Source of the DNA: Ramlibacter pallidus
Lineage (GTDB): Bacteria; Pseudomonadota; Gammaproteobacteria; Burkholderiales; Burkholderiaceae_C
Assembly (NCBI RefSeq): GCF_015070875.1
Contig: NZ_JADDIV010000002.1
Span: 248,001 to 312,000 of the forward strand
Reading direction: 5' to 3'
Length of the DNA: 64,000 bases
In this document: in pieces, positions 56,201 through 63,356 of the stretch
Position numbering within the stretch: the stretch's first letter is position 1
Layout of the letters: every line of letters begins with the position of its first letter
Position numbers and translations under genes: made by a program
Notes under the pieces: generated by a model
Database searches by the model: none
The model's input: only the letters and a program-made list of their open reading frames with translations
What the model was told of the DNA's origin: nothing

Positions 56201-59200
56201 ATGCGCTCGACGACGGCGCCATTGGGGTCATACCGGTACTCGACCACGGCCCCCAACCCGTCCATGGAGAAGACCGCGCGGTTCACGCCGTCATAGACGG
56301 TCGTCTGCCGGGTGTCGCGTGAAGGGTCCGGGAGCGGCAAGGGGATGCCGACGCCTGTCCAGGCGGAGAGGTCGATGCGGTTGGCGAAGGCATCGCGCTG
56401 GACGACATTCCCGTTGGCGTCGTACGTGAAGCGGACCACCGCGCCGGTACCATCCACTGTCGCGATGCGACGACCGTCACGGTCGTGTACCTGGTACTCC
56501 GTCACGTCCGCGGCGCTTGTAAGGACTCTGGACTGGATGTCCGTGAAGCCTGGCGCCGGCGGCAGCGACGCGACGTTCACTGGGGTCGCGTAGCGGATCA
56601 CCCGGACGAGCCGGCCTTCCGCGTCGTAGAAGTTCTGGACGACGGCTCCGAGCGGGTCGACGGTGAAGGCCAGCCGGCCGTTCCCGTCATACGCGTAGAG
56701 CGTCGAGTTCCCGAGCGCGTCTGTCGAAGAGATTGCATTGCCCGCGTCGTCATACGCCCACTTTCGTTCGAGGTTGAGCCCTGCCGGGTCCACCCGCTCC
56801 GAGGTGCGGCGGCCCAAGGAGTCGTAAACGTACTGCGTTCTCGTCCCCGCAGGCGACGTGACGGTGAGCGTTCGATCTGCTGCGTCGTAGGTATAGGTGG
56901 TCCGCAGGTTCAAGCCCCCGGGATCCACGGTTTCGGTCGCCACCCGGCCCTTGCGGTCGTAAGCGTACGTGGTCACGTTGCCGTTCGGGTCGGTGACGGT
57001 CACCCTCTGCCCTTTGGCGTCGTAGGTGTACCGCGTCGCCAGTGCGAGTCCGGAAGAATCGACGGTCCGCGTCAGGACGCGATCCGCCGCGTCATACGCA
57101 TAGTTGACGCGGTTGCCTGCGGCATCGCGCGTCTCCACCAGCCGGCCGGCAGCGTCGTACGAGCTTGATTCCGTCGCCAGGGGGGAGGACTTGCCCACCA
57201 GGCGCCCGTCGCGGTCGTAGGTGTACGTGGTGACCCCGCCACGTCCGTCCTTGAGCGTGTGGACCTGGCCGTGTCGCGTGTAGGAGGTCTCGGTACGCAC
57301 GCCCTCCGGGGTCGTCATGGAGACGGAACGCGTCTCCGGGTCGTACGTGAAGGTGCTCGTGTTCCCGAGTGCATCTGTTGTCGTCAGCTGCCTGCCGAAG
57401 GCGTCGTAACTGGCGCTTCGCGCTCCGCCCATGGGATCGCGGGACACCACCACACGGCCGAGCCGGTCGTACTCATCGACCCGTGCCTTTCCGTTGGCAT
57501 CGATCCTCCGTGTCGCTCGTCCGAATGCGTCGTACTCGGTGGTTTCCAGTGCGGCGATCTGGTTGGGATCCGACAGCGTCGCGGTTCTCAGGCCCCTCCG
57601 GTCAACCGTGTACTGCTGCGTGAATCTGACGCCGCTGCTCAAGTGGTACTGCGTACGGAGGATTTCCTCCCCAAAGCTGTTGTACTGGATGCTGGTCTGA
57701 TTTCCCTCTGCATCCAGGACGGAGGCCACCGTGCTGTCTCGGGCGTACGAGTACGTCGTCACCGAATCAGTCGCGGCATTCGCCGTCACGGCAATTGCCG
57801 AAGCGATCAGGCCCCCCGGGCCTCTCACACCCGAAACCGCGGAGTACGCGATCTCCTTGTGCAGCCGCCCCAAGGCGTCATACCGACGCTCCTTCACCTC
57901 CCCGAGACTGTTGATCGTGTAACGTAGCGATCCGTCCGCGTCGTAGTAGTGCCACCGCACATTTCCGTTGGCGTCGGTGGTCGAGGTGCGCCGCCCCGCG
58001 GCGTCGTAGGTGTACCTCGTGCCGTGCTGGGCCCAGATCGCATCCACCTGCGCTGGCGTCTGCCCACCAACCAGAAGGGAAGCACCGAGGGCGGAAAGTT
58101 CTCCTACCAGCCGCCCCTGCACGTCGTATCGGACGAGCAACGTGCGTGCCTCGTCCGTGTTCACCGCACGCACGGTGGACACCAGCCTGCCACCGCTGTC
58201 ATAGGCGTAGCGTGTCGTCACCCGGTCCACGCCCGTCTCTTCCGTCAGCCTCCCGAGAGAGTCGAAAGTCCGCGTCGAAACCTGGTCGTGGACGCTAGGC
58301 GTCGGTCGCAGGCTGGCCAACGAGCTGGTCACCGTGACTGGCGTTGCCGCACGGTTTGCATGCCGCAGCGTGCTGACCAGGTTCCCGGCAACGTCATAGC
58401 CCCATTCGGTCAGATAGCCCTCGGCGTCCACCTCCGCGATTCGCTGTCCCTTGCCGTCGTAATAGTTGAATGAGGAGATGTCGCTGCCATTGACCGGCGG
58501 CTTGAGCTGCGCGAGCGTCCCTGCGGCTCGCAGTGACTGTGTCGTGGCAGATGCATGCCTGACCCGTTGCACCTCGCGCCCGGCGGCGTCGTATGTGAAC
58601 GTGGTGAGGTAACCCTCCGCGTCGAGCGTTCCCTCCAGAGCGCCGGTATCGTCATGGAAGTGGCGGACGATCCGGTCGCGTGCGGTCGCCGCGGGGACGG
58701 GGATGGAACCGGGACTGAGGGAACTCGCAAGAGCCAGGTTCGCATACTGCGTGGTGCGTACGATCCGCGAGGCGCCGTCGTACGCAATCGCCTCCACGGC
58801 CGCGGAGGTCCCCGTCCCGACCGTTCGCGCAGTCCGCACCAGCCGGCCCGCGCCGTCATAGGCGTTCCAGGTCTGCACATCGGCAGTGGTGCTCGTAGGC
58901 CGCAAGGCTGCGGGAGAAACACCCAGGACAGGCGCGCCGGCGGCGTCGGTCAACGGGGCTGTGCTGATGGCGGTGGCGTAGGAGATGCTGTGGGTCAGGC
59001 GCCCATTGCCGTCATAGGCGAACTCCGTCAGGCTTCCATTGCCGTCCACCTCGGCGGACTTCCGGCCCTCTTCGTCGTACAGGGTCCAGTGACGGACCCC
59101 TGTTGGGTCCTGCGTCATGCGGAGTCGCCCGCCTGCGTCGTAGAAGAACCGGGTCTCACCAAGTCCGGCACCTGCGGCCGTCGAGTGCGACGTGGAGACA

Positions 59201-61014
59201 AGCCGGCCTGCAGCGTCATACGCCTGCGTGGTCGTCAGCCCGTCCGGGTTCAGCACCACTGTCCGGCGACCGGCGTCGTCGTACTGTGTGACCGTGACCT
59301 GCCCCAACGCATTCGTCTGCGTGAGCACGCGGCCGAGACCGTCGTAGGTGAACTGGGTCACGCCCTGGCTGGGCGAGACCACCTGCAGCAGCCTCCCCGA
59401 TGCATCGCGAACGAACTGCTCCACGGACGCGATGCCGGCGCCGGCTCCCGCGGCGTCCGACGCGCTGTAGGCGGTACGGGTTCGCAGGTGTCCGCGCGCG
59501 TCGTAGGTCATGTCGCTGCGGCGCGTGCGCGTGAGGTCCTGCGCGGCGCACCACGTTGCGAGCGCGGACTCTGCGGGCACGTCGGCTTCTGCGAGGCCGC
59601 CCACTGGATACGTGGCGCCGGCGTAGACGACCGTCGACACCCGGTCGCCCAAGGCGTTGTATCTGTGCTCGGTGACCGCCCCTTCCGCCGTGATGGAGAA
59701 GCGCAGCAACGCGCGGCTCCCCCCCTCGTAGACGAATCTGGAGGTCAGGGGCTGCGCGGGCTGCCCCGTCCCGCCACCGTCGGGGTCGGGCTGGAGGTAC
59801 GCGGTTTCTGCGATGAGCTGGTTGCGGGCGTCGTAGGCTTTCCGGACGGTGTTTCCCGCGTGATCACGTTGCAGGACCTGGTTACCGCGATCGTCGTAGG
59901 CGAAGGTGGTGATCCGCCCCGTACCCTCTGTCACTGCGAGCACATCTCCATTGGCGGCATAGGAGAAACTGCGCGCCGCGGCGACGCCGGCAACGGGCGG
60001 CGGTGTGAGACTGGTCAGCTGGCCCTCTGCGTCGAAGTCATAGCGGGTGACGAGGCCGAGGGCGTCCGTGACAGTACAGTGACCTGCTCCATAGGCAAAG
60101 CTTGTGGTCTGGCCGAGTGCGTCCTGCACGGAGGCAAGCTTGAACGTGCCGCCGCCGACATCCACGTAGGTGAAGGCAAGACGCGTTCCGTCCGATTGCG
60201 TGATACCGGCGAGCCTTTTGCTGCTCCCGTCGTACTCGTAGTCGGTGACGTAGCGGTTCATGTCCGAAACGTCGTAGTCCTGCGGAGTGTGGTCGACAAC
60301 TGTCTTCACCAGCCGATTGCTGCCGTCGTACAGGAACTGCAGATGGGACAAGGGCGTGCCATCGCCGCGGTAAGTCAGGACGCGATGAAGGTTTCCTTCG
60401 GTCGTGTAGGCGTACTGGCGCGTCTCCCCGCTGTCCGCGGTCTCGGAGACGATGCGCCCCTGTGCGTCGTACGTGTACGTCACCCGATAACCAGTTGCAT
60501 CGGCGGTGGCGAGCAACCGAAACGCGCCGTCCGACTGGTACCGCTGCGTCAGTCCCGAGCTGCCATCGCGCCACTCCAGCTGGCTGTCGGCGGCGATGAA
60601 GGTGATGGTGTCATGGGCTCCGGCACCCTGCGTGGTCCGGTAGAGGCCCGATACGCTGTCGAAGACGTAGGCGGATGCGCTGCCGTCTCGGGCGGTCCTC
60701 GTGAGCGTGCTTCCGGCCGTATTGAGGGTGCCAGTCAACTGGAGCGGCTGCAGCACGAAGCCCGTGCTCCAGTTGTCCCCGTTGTCGTCGTTGAACAGGC
60801 CTTGGCTGTTGTACGTTCGCAGCGCAGTTCCATCGACCCCGCGCAGGCTGAGCACGTCCTCGACGCGCTGGATGACAAGGTTCCCCGTAGCGACGTTCAC
60901 GTACGCCGACTCTCCGTTGCGCCCGTGTACTGCGCCTGCACCCAATGGCATCCCCAGCGTCTGATGGGAAGTGAGGTTGAGTCCCAGGCTGTTGCCGCTG
61001 ACGATCGCTACCAT
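47233..61014 (-). CDS. Giant RHS/YD-repeat polymorphic toxin with LysM and C-terminal GH-E nuclease
   Basis: A single frame of 4,593 residues (about 13.8 kb), far longer than usual RHS toxins (about 1,300-2,000). The start at 61014 (MVAIVSGNSLGLNL) fits N-termini of giant RHS proteins of this type; there is no Sec signal peptide and no PAAR. Residues about 60-3800 are YD repeats (YDAxGR, YDxxGNL). Beta-rich, non-YD segments interrupt them, the largest at about 2650-3150. A LysM domain lies at 3845-3892 (RAGDSLQSIAQSAYGD to VGQTLSIPN), then a Gly/Ala-rich hydrophobic stretch (about 3929-4140). The end is a GH-E type HNH/Endo VII nuclease: GH at 4531-4532, Glu4574 and His4582 (NRSH). I see no DPxGxxxxDPxGL core cleavage motif. 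The downstream SUFU gene is the probable immunity. Target likely DNA. Confidence 0.9.
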   Translation of the reverse strand: MVAIVSGNSLGLNLTSHQTLGMPLGAGAVHGRNGESAYVNVATGNLVIQRVEDVLSLRGVDGTALRTYNSQGLFNDDNGDNWSTGFVLQPLQLTGTLNTAGSTLTRTARDGSASAYVFDSVSGLYRTTQGAGAHDTITFIAADSQLEWRDGSSGLTQRYQSDGAFRLLATADATGYRVTYTYDAQGRIVSETADSGETRQYAYTTEGNLHRVLTYRGDGTPLSHLQFLYDGSNRLVKTVVDHTPQDYDVSDMNRYVTDYEYDGSSKRLAGITQSDGTRLAFTYVDVGGGTFKLASVQDALGQTTSFAYGAGHCTVTDALGLVTRYDFDAEGQLTSLTPPPVAGVAAARSFSYAANGDVLAVTEGTGRITTFAYDDRGNQVLQRDHAGNTVRKAYDARNQLIAETAYLQPDPDGGGTGQPAQPLTSRFVYEGGSRALLRFSITAEGAVTEHRYNALGDRVSTVVYAGATYPVGGLAEADVPAESALATWCAAQDLTRTRRSDMTYDARGHLRTRTAYSASDAAGAGAGIASVEQFVRDASGRLLQVVSPSQGVTQFTYDGLGRVLTQTNALGQVTVTQYDDAGRRTVVLNPDGLTTTQAYDAAGRLVSTSHSTAAGAGLGETRFFYDAGGRLRMTQDPTGVRHWTLYDEEGRKSAEVDGNGSLTEFAYDGNGRLTHSISYATAISTAPLTDAAGAPVLGVSPAALRPTSTTADVQTWNAYDGAGRLVRTARTVGTGTSAAVEAIAYDGASRIVRTTQYANLALASSLSPGSIPVPAATARDRIVRHFHDDTGALEGTLDAEGYLTTFTYDAAGREVQRVRHASATTQSLRAAGTLAQLKPPVNGSDISSFNYYDGKGQRIAEVDAEGYLTEWGYDVAGNLVSTLRHANRAATPVTVTSSLASLRPTPSVHDQVSTRTFDSLGRLTEETGVDRVTTRYAYDSGGRLVSTVRAVNTDEARTLLVRYDVQGRLVGELSALGASLLVGGQTPAQVDAIWAQHGTRYTYDAAGRRTSTTDANGNVRWHYYDADGSLRYTINSLGEVKERRYDALGRLHKEIAYSAVSGVRGPGGLIASAIAVTANAATDSVTTYSYARDSTVASVLDAEGNQTSIQYNSFGEEILRTQYHLSSGVRFTQQYTVDRRGLRTATLSDPNQIAALETTEYDAFGRATRRIDANGKARVDEYDRLGRVVVSRDPMGGARSASYDAFGRQLTTTDALGNTSTFTYDPETRSVSMTTPEGVRTETSYTRHGQVHTLKDGRGGVTTYTYDRDGRLVGKSSPLATESSSYDAAGRLVETRDAAGNRVNYAYDAADRVLTRTVDSSGLALATRYTYDAKGQRVTVTDPNGNVTTYAYDRKGRVATETVDPGGLNLRTTYTYDAADRTLTVTSPAGTRTQYVYDSLGRRTSERVDPAGLNLERKWAYDDAGNAISSTDALGNSTLYAYDGNGRLAFTVDPLGAVVQNFYDAEGRLVRVIRYATPVNVASLPPAPGFTDIQSRVLTSAADVTEYQVHDRDGRRIATVDGTGAVVRFTYDANGNVVQRDAFANRIDLSAWTGVGIPLPLPDPSRDTRQTTVYDGVNRAVFSMDGLGAVVEYRYDPNGAVVERIAYARPVPLDTPATVAGMTAAVGAVANAGRDVRLRYSYDAAGRLVASVDGMGSVQKRVYDRNGNVLQEIHLSTAIGDTATPATAPRTADDRILSYSYDAANRRVLSVDPENAAVRTQYDAGGRVSSRTALATKVEAAALAAWSGTPPTIASTADDRTDRFAYDAAGRLVFEVDALRQVKKHVHDANGRLLETRRYESRLDPAVAVTVSTVSANVSESALDRREMHAYDAAGRRSSTTDALGQVERWTYDGLGNKASFINKQGATWTYSYDAAGRLVRERSPEVTLASSSFDPVAKTVVEGATRQVAIETVLRYDGLGNLTQRTEAAGLAEERSTRYEYDAAGRQVRVIFPPVGVYDAANDNPLANDGLSPRRDVENRSLEARTYYDALGNAVANRDVGGGLSQKVYDRAGRVAYEVDAAGYVTGYSRDTFGAVTALTRYGSGTALAGRQLTSATQAVSRAEVEGVLNASSFNHATDRVLRSSYDRAGRLVDTWQPAAFMYDAGLATSESAASARTRRQYNAFGDMVQESRARDSAATVWYHTHRYFDVLGRERAIVDPLGHVTTRAYDKFGNLERVTEYATAATPGSWNLAMFVVPGGSSADRATSYAYDLLDRKTGETRIAVEYSTGPAATTVVGNLTTTYGYDALGNQVRTTNALGESTLTFHDVLGRVVAVATPFQASNATNTLVEFKRDAHGNVVVKLEHNTPVVMDAGYVPLPAAPTDRSTITRFDALGRELEVRDANDSTLFSSYDAAGRVAKTWRAVTDADGHTRTQFQLNVYDALGQLVETLTPASTTVVQGGMHANYTPFIDYGDHVQATPARMALQWSDLVDPQGGSVRIEVDYVVTTQVVKYIWGSEVLVPESRLAKASRDFTAAAAAGGGEVTWGEKADRIAGIRVLQFVDGQWRSKWEGTLANASGSGVNVLSQAEAGYVSTRQEFNAFGEMTRRGTQGALQEYYDYDAAGRVWRTNAGDGVDRVQLYDLRGNVSAEIRSSGAGGVNQDVRAYQSVDQAHADSYSRRTDIQYNALGHVASRTEAVRTETRGGVTVQRQFVAASVRSAVPVGDLQTASAWTGMNEVTLGWNSLAPLGSGELRVVIDYKTPVTRHGGVYDAEFGYTTPVSYSGGVAKSYAAGLFDGTTHAAGLTLTWAETAGTPTTGGVGQVTRVRVEKKDISGNWATVIDQAPGYGRNEILLGAPEDPQTAVMLQVRALGSTAWTGVPAATLVDFGNAYRYDASALVAGTYEYIVTTTPQGKPGDVTASGTVSVTQPLLSSIPVAINFAGFPQGKLYWVHQDFSTQQVMRYRPVGGTAWSTLPVNVFGYNSDVDGVDTAHLSSGSYQFELLWTLAGQSSATQHATGTFTIVPGTSAYTIPASGLPNITNVALGTILIPGTYTGGDEANSYYTPPTNVTALTWDACGATSARYYNGSSWVSVTIDRALAHTDPYTGGYYGTERMRLDHLGFGTWYLEVVRTGERIATARYDVSIYGRQLTVTTPPYTPATYVSATPTTYSVSVTTPSSSYALSTAEGRSIQGLTSSALGNRAFRPVVAQNTDRWGNVVAITDPRSSSWVTTYRFNANNQMVQQSLPSIAVIGVATTQVYYDALGRQVAIQDANGNVNGQVYDGAGNVIEERQADTGVVRHVYDALGMRIQTTDAESRVVKYEYDRAGNLLAVDKGQLPTYQSSGSNVVWAGLATIKDRWTYDQLGQKLTYTNGNGDRLTYTYDLRGNVVETRQALGQKTRAAFDAQGRKIAELDANGFVSRWSYDYFGRVTDHSDLGGARYTYTYDHARQLTTQKNTRGQNLQYGYDAAGQLVRLHDAALNQTTTYMYDAGGRHIRERVVQNGLTYQDNHLAYDALGRLRDVADARVHVSMDYDKVGNRTFVATTVGYQGVTGEVAPSTVARYFKYDTMNRQTVVDAINPAGDIGTDRGHVITYDRNGNRTSDTSWGKRVAATNGASAVLYYNDDSDGTGVPNNNLTFSKADGWTTEVYRYDAANRLQSIVRDGVMVNHRRYDGADRLLFSGPASLPTGYLSAARTDLKENEDDGLSQTYSRYDANGRLLYQRTVGSDGQDRAIVSWDPSQDIGGGVRAAGYDGVGNAKGYAVRDAKSGTVTTYNTTFKRFEGHQADEINASSTVTAPGKTTHGYDANGHLVSLRDSSMSANNRDFVNDSQGRALYVNQAGRVQRQLIVNGEVLALYGAGINEKEPRKTDGNPNFANLADFELGYAPINSKYPNASPGTYIIRAGDSLQSIAQSAYGDSALWYRIAEANGLVTSTDLKVGQTLSIPNRVGTVHNNSTTFEPYDPSKITGDVTPHLPMPKEGCGGIGQLLMVIVAVIVTIYTAGAAATGLGAVTATGGTATTFTTGLAAMAGGTATVNGVAITIGASAGGALTTGAAVSMASAAIGGAVGSIASQSVGIATGAQERFDWRGVGLGALSTGLTAGLASPGSALAGAGLRSSVSRAIVGNLATQGVAVALGLQPSFSWRGVAASAVGAAVGRVVGDELQAAWGESPLGSYAARGVSGLLAGTAAAVAGGGKVLIRQIAIDAFGNALSQSIADAVSGESTRITGAGLRTERSQPSLIDLEEASVVAGPAQDRPSPTARFTSAWSGILTATQTGAPEWATTTQQQQSSELYQKSLGEMKEVLENTAQNPRLREALLGRYDAWMQEGGWVKPPMVQNAMVAFGTLIGDPTPEGAVALSMAMSGSHGIRTSPEAMGGLLGMLALRNEPDRVLGNLDRMVKSSVAYDGTTYNSFQFGGVKSNALDVVGTLIPTAQGGATRSATLAGRIGLAAGRALVDGINYLAQVSLGTTVGRAAIMSMALRTAALTGLPAPVPGVGIHVTPKAAKAVESTLVDVGPQGQHPARFYVRPNAEILDSKTFDRNGSFRAGVRDQAWDDAVDPTTGRVQDPLTGTGINKSDRWEMGHRPQMEYWKQRQDAIRQWLYDDKLVTRGEFLNRMNDPSRYRPELPSSNRSHQGEDRSNWFRR

Positions 61015-61100
61015 CTTTGTGCTCTGCGTGTTCGTTGGTCGGTGGCGGCCATCCTGGTGTTCGCCGGGATACGCCTTGCACCGAGTACATCCCCGCAGCA

Positions 61101-61131
61101 CGCGCGCTGTTTAGGCGCTAAACAGCGCGCG
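61101..61131. repeat. Long perfect hairpin upstream of the RHS gene
   Basis: Arms CGCGCGCTGTTTA (61101-61113) and TAAACAGCGCGCG (61119-61131) are perfectly complementary around a GGCGC loop. It lies 87 bases upstream of the RHS start codon and about 100 bases before the divergent TPR gene. It lacks a T-rich tail on either side, so an operator or a 5'-leader structure is as likely as a terminator. Confidence 0.6.
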
Positions 61132-61232
61132 AACGGGTTGGATGTACTGGCAGATCACCGCTGCTGGGCGCGACATTTCACGGATGGCTGGCGTCTGCCG
61201 CGGTGCGCGCTAAACTGCCCCCGGGACCACCC

Positions 61233-61790
61233 ATGACCGAGAACCCTCGCTTCGACCAGCTGCTCGCGCAAGGCCTGGAGGCCAGCCGGGACAACCGCAC
61301 CGACGCCGCCCTCGAGCTCTTCGCGCAGGCCAGTGCGGCCGCACCGGGCTCGGGCGTGCCGCATTTCCTCATGGGGTCGGAACACGCGAGCGCCGGCGAC
61401 ATCCAGGCGGCGGAACTCGCATTCGCCAACGCGGTGCTGCTCGCGCCGGAATTCCACCTGGCCCGCTACCAGCTCGGCCTGCTGCAGTTCAGCTCCGACC
61501 GGGCCGCCGTTGCATTGATCACGTGGCAACCGCTGTTCTCACTGCCCGAAAGCGACCCACTGCGCCACTTCGTCTCGGGTTTCGCCGCGCTCGCACAGGA
61601 CCGATTCCAGGAAGCGCTGCATCACTATCGCGCCGGGCTACAGCGCAACGACGACAACCCTGCCGTGTCCGCCGACATCGGCAAGGTCATCGCAGCCGTC
61701 GAACAATTGATGCAACCTCCGGCGGCCGGACAGCCGGCCGCGGCGGCCAGCCACGTGCTGCTTTCCGGCTATTCGAAGGGCATGCACTGA
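61233..61790 (+). CDS. TPR-repeat protein
   Basis: A 185-residue protein made mainly of tetratricopeptide-like helices: NRTDAALELFAQASAAAPGSGVPHFLMGSEHASAGDIQAAELAFANAVLLAPEFHLARYQLGLLQF forms two to three repeats, and DRFQEALHHYRAGLQRNDDNPAV another. The end is Ala/Pro-rich. The ATG at 61233 is taken over an ATG ten codons upstream since the latter lacks a ribosome site. It is followed after 7 bases by a small unknown gene. Likely a scaffold or chaperone; nearby sigma factor hints at a flagellar or secretion role. Confidence 0.7.
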   Translation: MTENPRFDQLLAQGLEASRDNRTDAALELFAQASAAAPGSGVPHFLMGSEHASAGDIQAAELAFANAVLLAPEFHLARYQLGLLQFSSDRAAVALITWQPLFSLPESDPLRHFVSGFAALAQDRFQEALHHYRAGLQRNDDNPAVSADIGKVIAAVEQLMQPPAAGQPAAAASHVLLSGYSKGMH

Positions 61791-61797
61791 GACCCGC

Positions 61798-62172
61798 GTG
61801 ACCAGCATCGACCCCAGCCACCAGCTGGCCGCCCTCCTCCGCAAACAGGTTTCCGCCGTCCGTGATGGCGGCGCCAAGGCGGGTCCAGCGGGCAGCCCAG
61901 CTCGGGCGGAACGGGCCCAGTCCGATGCTGCCAGCGTTGCCGCAGGCCGAATCCAGGCGTTGTCGCCGAACGATCCCGATCGCAAGAAGAAGGCGCTGCG
62001 CATCTTCCTCGAATCGGTTCTGTTGCAGGAACTCGGCGCGCAGCTGGTGCACGACCCTTCGTTTCCAAACATGGTCGACGCCGTGCAGGGCCAGATGCAG
62101 GCCGACAGCCAGATGGCGGCTGCGGCCGACGAACTCAGCGAACTCCTCGTGGCCGGCGCCACGCGCAAGTAG
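61798..62172 (+). CDS. Small conserved-looking protein of unknown function
   Basis: A 124-residue protein from a GTG start. The second half (about 65-120) forms a dense alpha-helical domain: RKKKALRIFLESVLLQELGAQLVHDPSFPNMVDAVQGQMQADSQMAAAADELSELLVAG. The first half is Ala/Gly-rich and probably flexible. It follows the TPR gene by 7 bases in the same direction and is convergent with the second TPR gene. No motif identifies it. The pairing of a TPR protein with a small helical protein resembles chaperone-substrate pairs of flagellar or type III secretion systems, which is only a suggestion. Confidence 0.6.
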   Translation: MTSIDPSHQLAALLRKQVSAVRDGGAKAGPAGSPARAERAQSDAASVAAGRIQALSPNDPDRKKKALRIFLESVLLQELGAQLVHDPSFPNMVDAVQGQMQADSQMAAAADELSELLVAGATRK

Positions 62173-62186
62173 CCGCCGTCCCTTCG

Positions 62187-63341
62187 CTAATGGCGGACCG
62201 GCGGCGGCTTGATCGCGTCGCTGAGCTTCCGTCCGAAGAACCCCGGCCGATCCAGCAGCCGTTCGGCAAGTTCCGCCAGTCGAGAGATGTCTCGCGCCTC
62301 GCCGGCGACCACGGCGCGCGCATACCGCCCGGTCACGTTCGTCGGATCCAGGCGTTGGGCGACCTCGAGATGGTGATCCGCCTGGGCCTTGTCGCCGGCC
62401 AGTGCGAGGACCAGGCCCATCGCGCCGTGGGTTTCGGCGAAGTTGCGGTCGCGTTCGAGCGCGCTGCGGAAGGCCTCGAGCGCCCCCGCGATGTCCTGCT
62501 GCAGGAGGCGGGCCCAGCCCAGCGCATGCCAGGTGCCGACGTGTTCCGGCACCAGTTGCACTGCGCGTTCCAACTGGCTCTGGGCCAGCGGAAGGTTCTG
62601 CATCTGCAGGCTGGCATAGCCCAGGGCCGACCACGTGCGGCCATCCTCCGGGTTGCTGCGCAGCGCCTGCTCCAGGAGCTTCGCTCCCAACGCGGGCTGC
62701 TGCTGCGCCATCGCCACGTAAGCGCGCGCGGCAAGCGCCTCGACTTGCGCGGGATCCACCGCGAGTGCCGCTTCCGACCAAGTGAGCGCCGCTTCGAAGT
62801 GCGAGCTGTCGATCGCGACCAGGCTGGCCGGCCCCTTGGCCCGCGGCTCGAGGCGACCCACCGCATCCTCCTGCTGGGACCACTCCCAGGCCTCGTGCAG
62901 CAGATGCAGGCGGTGGCTCGCGCGCAGCCAAAGGATCTGCAATGCTTCCCGCTGCTCCGGCTCCAGCTCACCTCCAGCGGCCAACCACGGCTGCACGAGT
63001 TCGCGCGCGGCCGCGTAGTCGGCGCGCAGGAAGCTCACGTACGCCAGGTCGTGGGAGACCGCAGGATGGTCGCCGGTCGATCGCAGGCTCCGCAGCAGGG
63101 CGTCCGCCTGCTCCAGGTCCCTTCGCGCGATGCACACGCCTGCGCGCCGAAAGACCCAGGGCGTGCGGTCCGGCGCGAGCCGCTCGGCGGTGGCGATGTG
63201 CCCCAAGGCGCGCTCGTGCTGCCCTGCCGCGATCGCCGCCTCGCATGCATCGGCCAGCAGCGAAAGGTTGGCGGGGTCCTGCCGGAGATAGCTTTCCAGG
63301 CGCTCGAGGCGACGGGTTGCGGGAGAAGGGGAAGTGTTCAT
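62187..63341 (-). CDS. TPR-repeat protein downstream of the sigma factor gene
   Basis: A 384-residue soluble protein built from tetratricopeptide repeats across its whole length, for example EDGRTWSALGYASLQMQNLPLAQSQLERAVQLVPEHVGTWHALGWARLLQQDIAGALEAFRSALERD in consecutive units. No signal peptide. It begins 15 bases after the stop of the sigma factor gene on the same strand, so the two are almost surely co-transcribed. It could aid assembly or regulate the sigma factor by protein binding; its exact role is unknown. Confidence 0.75.
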   Translation of the reverse strand: MNTSPSPATRRLERLESYLRQDPANLSLLADACEAAIAAGQHERALGHIATAERLAPDRTPWVFRRAGVCIARRDLEQADALLRSLRSTGDHPAVSHDLAYVSFLRADYAAARELVQPWLAAGGELEPEQREALQILWLRASHRLHLLHEAWEWSQQEDAVGRLEPRAKGPASLVAIDSSHFEAALTWSEAALAVDPAQVEALAARAYVAMAQQQPALGAKLLEQALRSNPEDGRTWSALGYASLQMQNLPLAQSQLERAVQLVPEHVGTWHALGWARLLQQDIAGALEAFRSALERDRNFAETHGAMGLVLALAGDKAQADHHLEVAQRLDPTNVTGRYARAVVAGEARDISRLAELAERLLDRPGFFGRKLSDAIKPPPVRH

Positions 63342-63356
63342 GGTTGACTCGCCATT

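Noticed and set aside
47233-61014. Frequent near-regular repeats of the GTCGTA type that could suggest a CRISPR array
   Set aside because: They lie in frame inside one protein gene and encode Tyr-Asp; there are no constant-length repeats with unique spacers.
58555-61236. An 893-codon open frame on the plus strand across the RHS start
   Set aside because: Same cause: it reads the reverse complement of the repetitive RHS coding sequence and gives Arg/Val-rich non-protein-like sequence.
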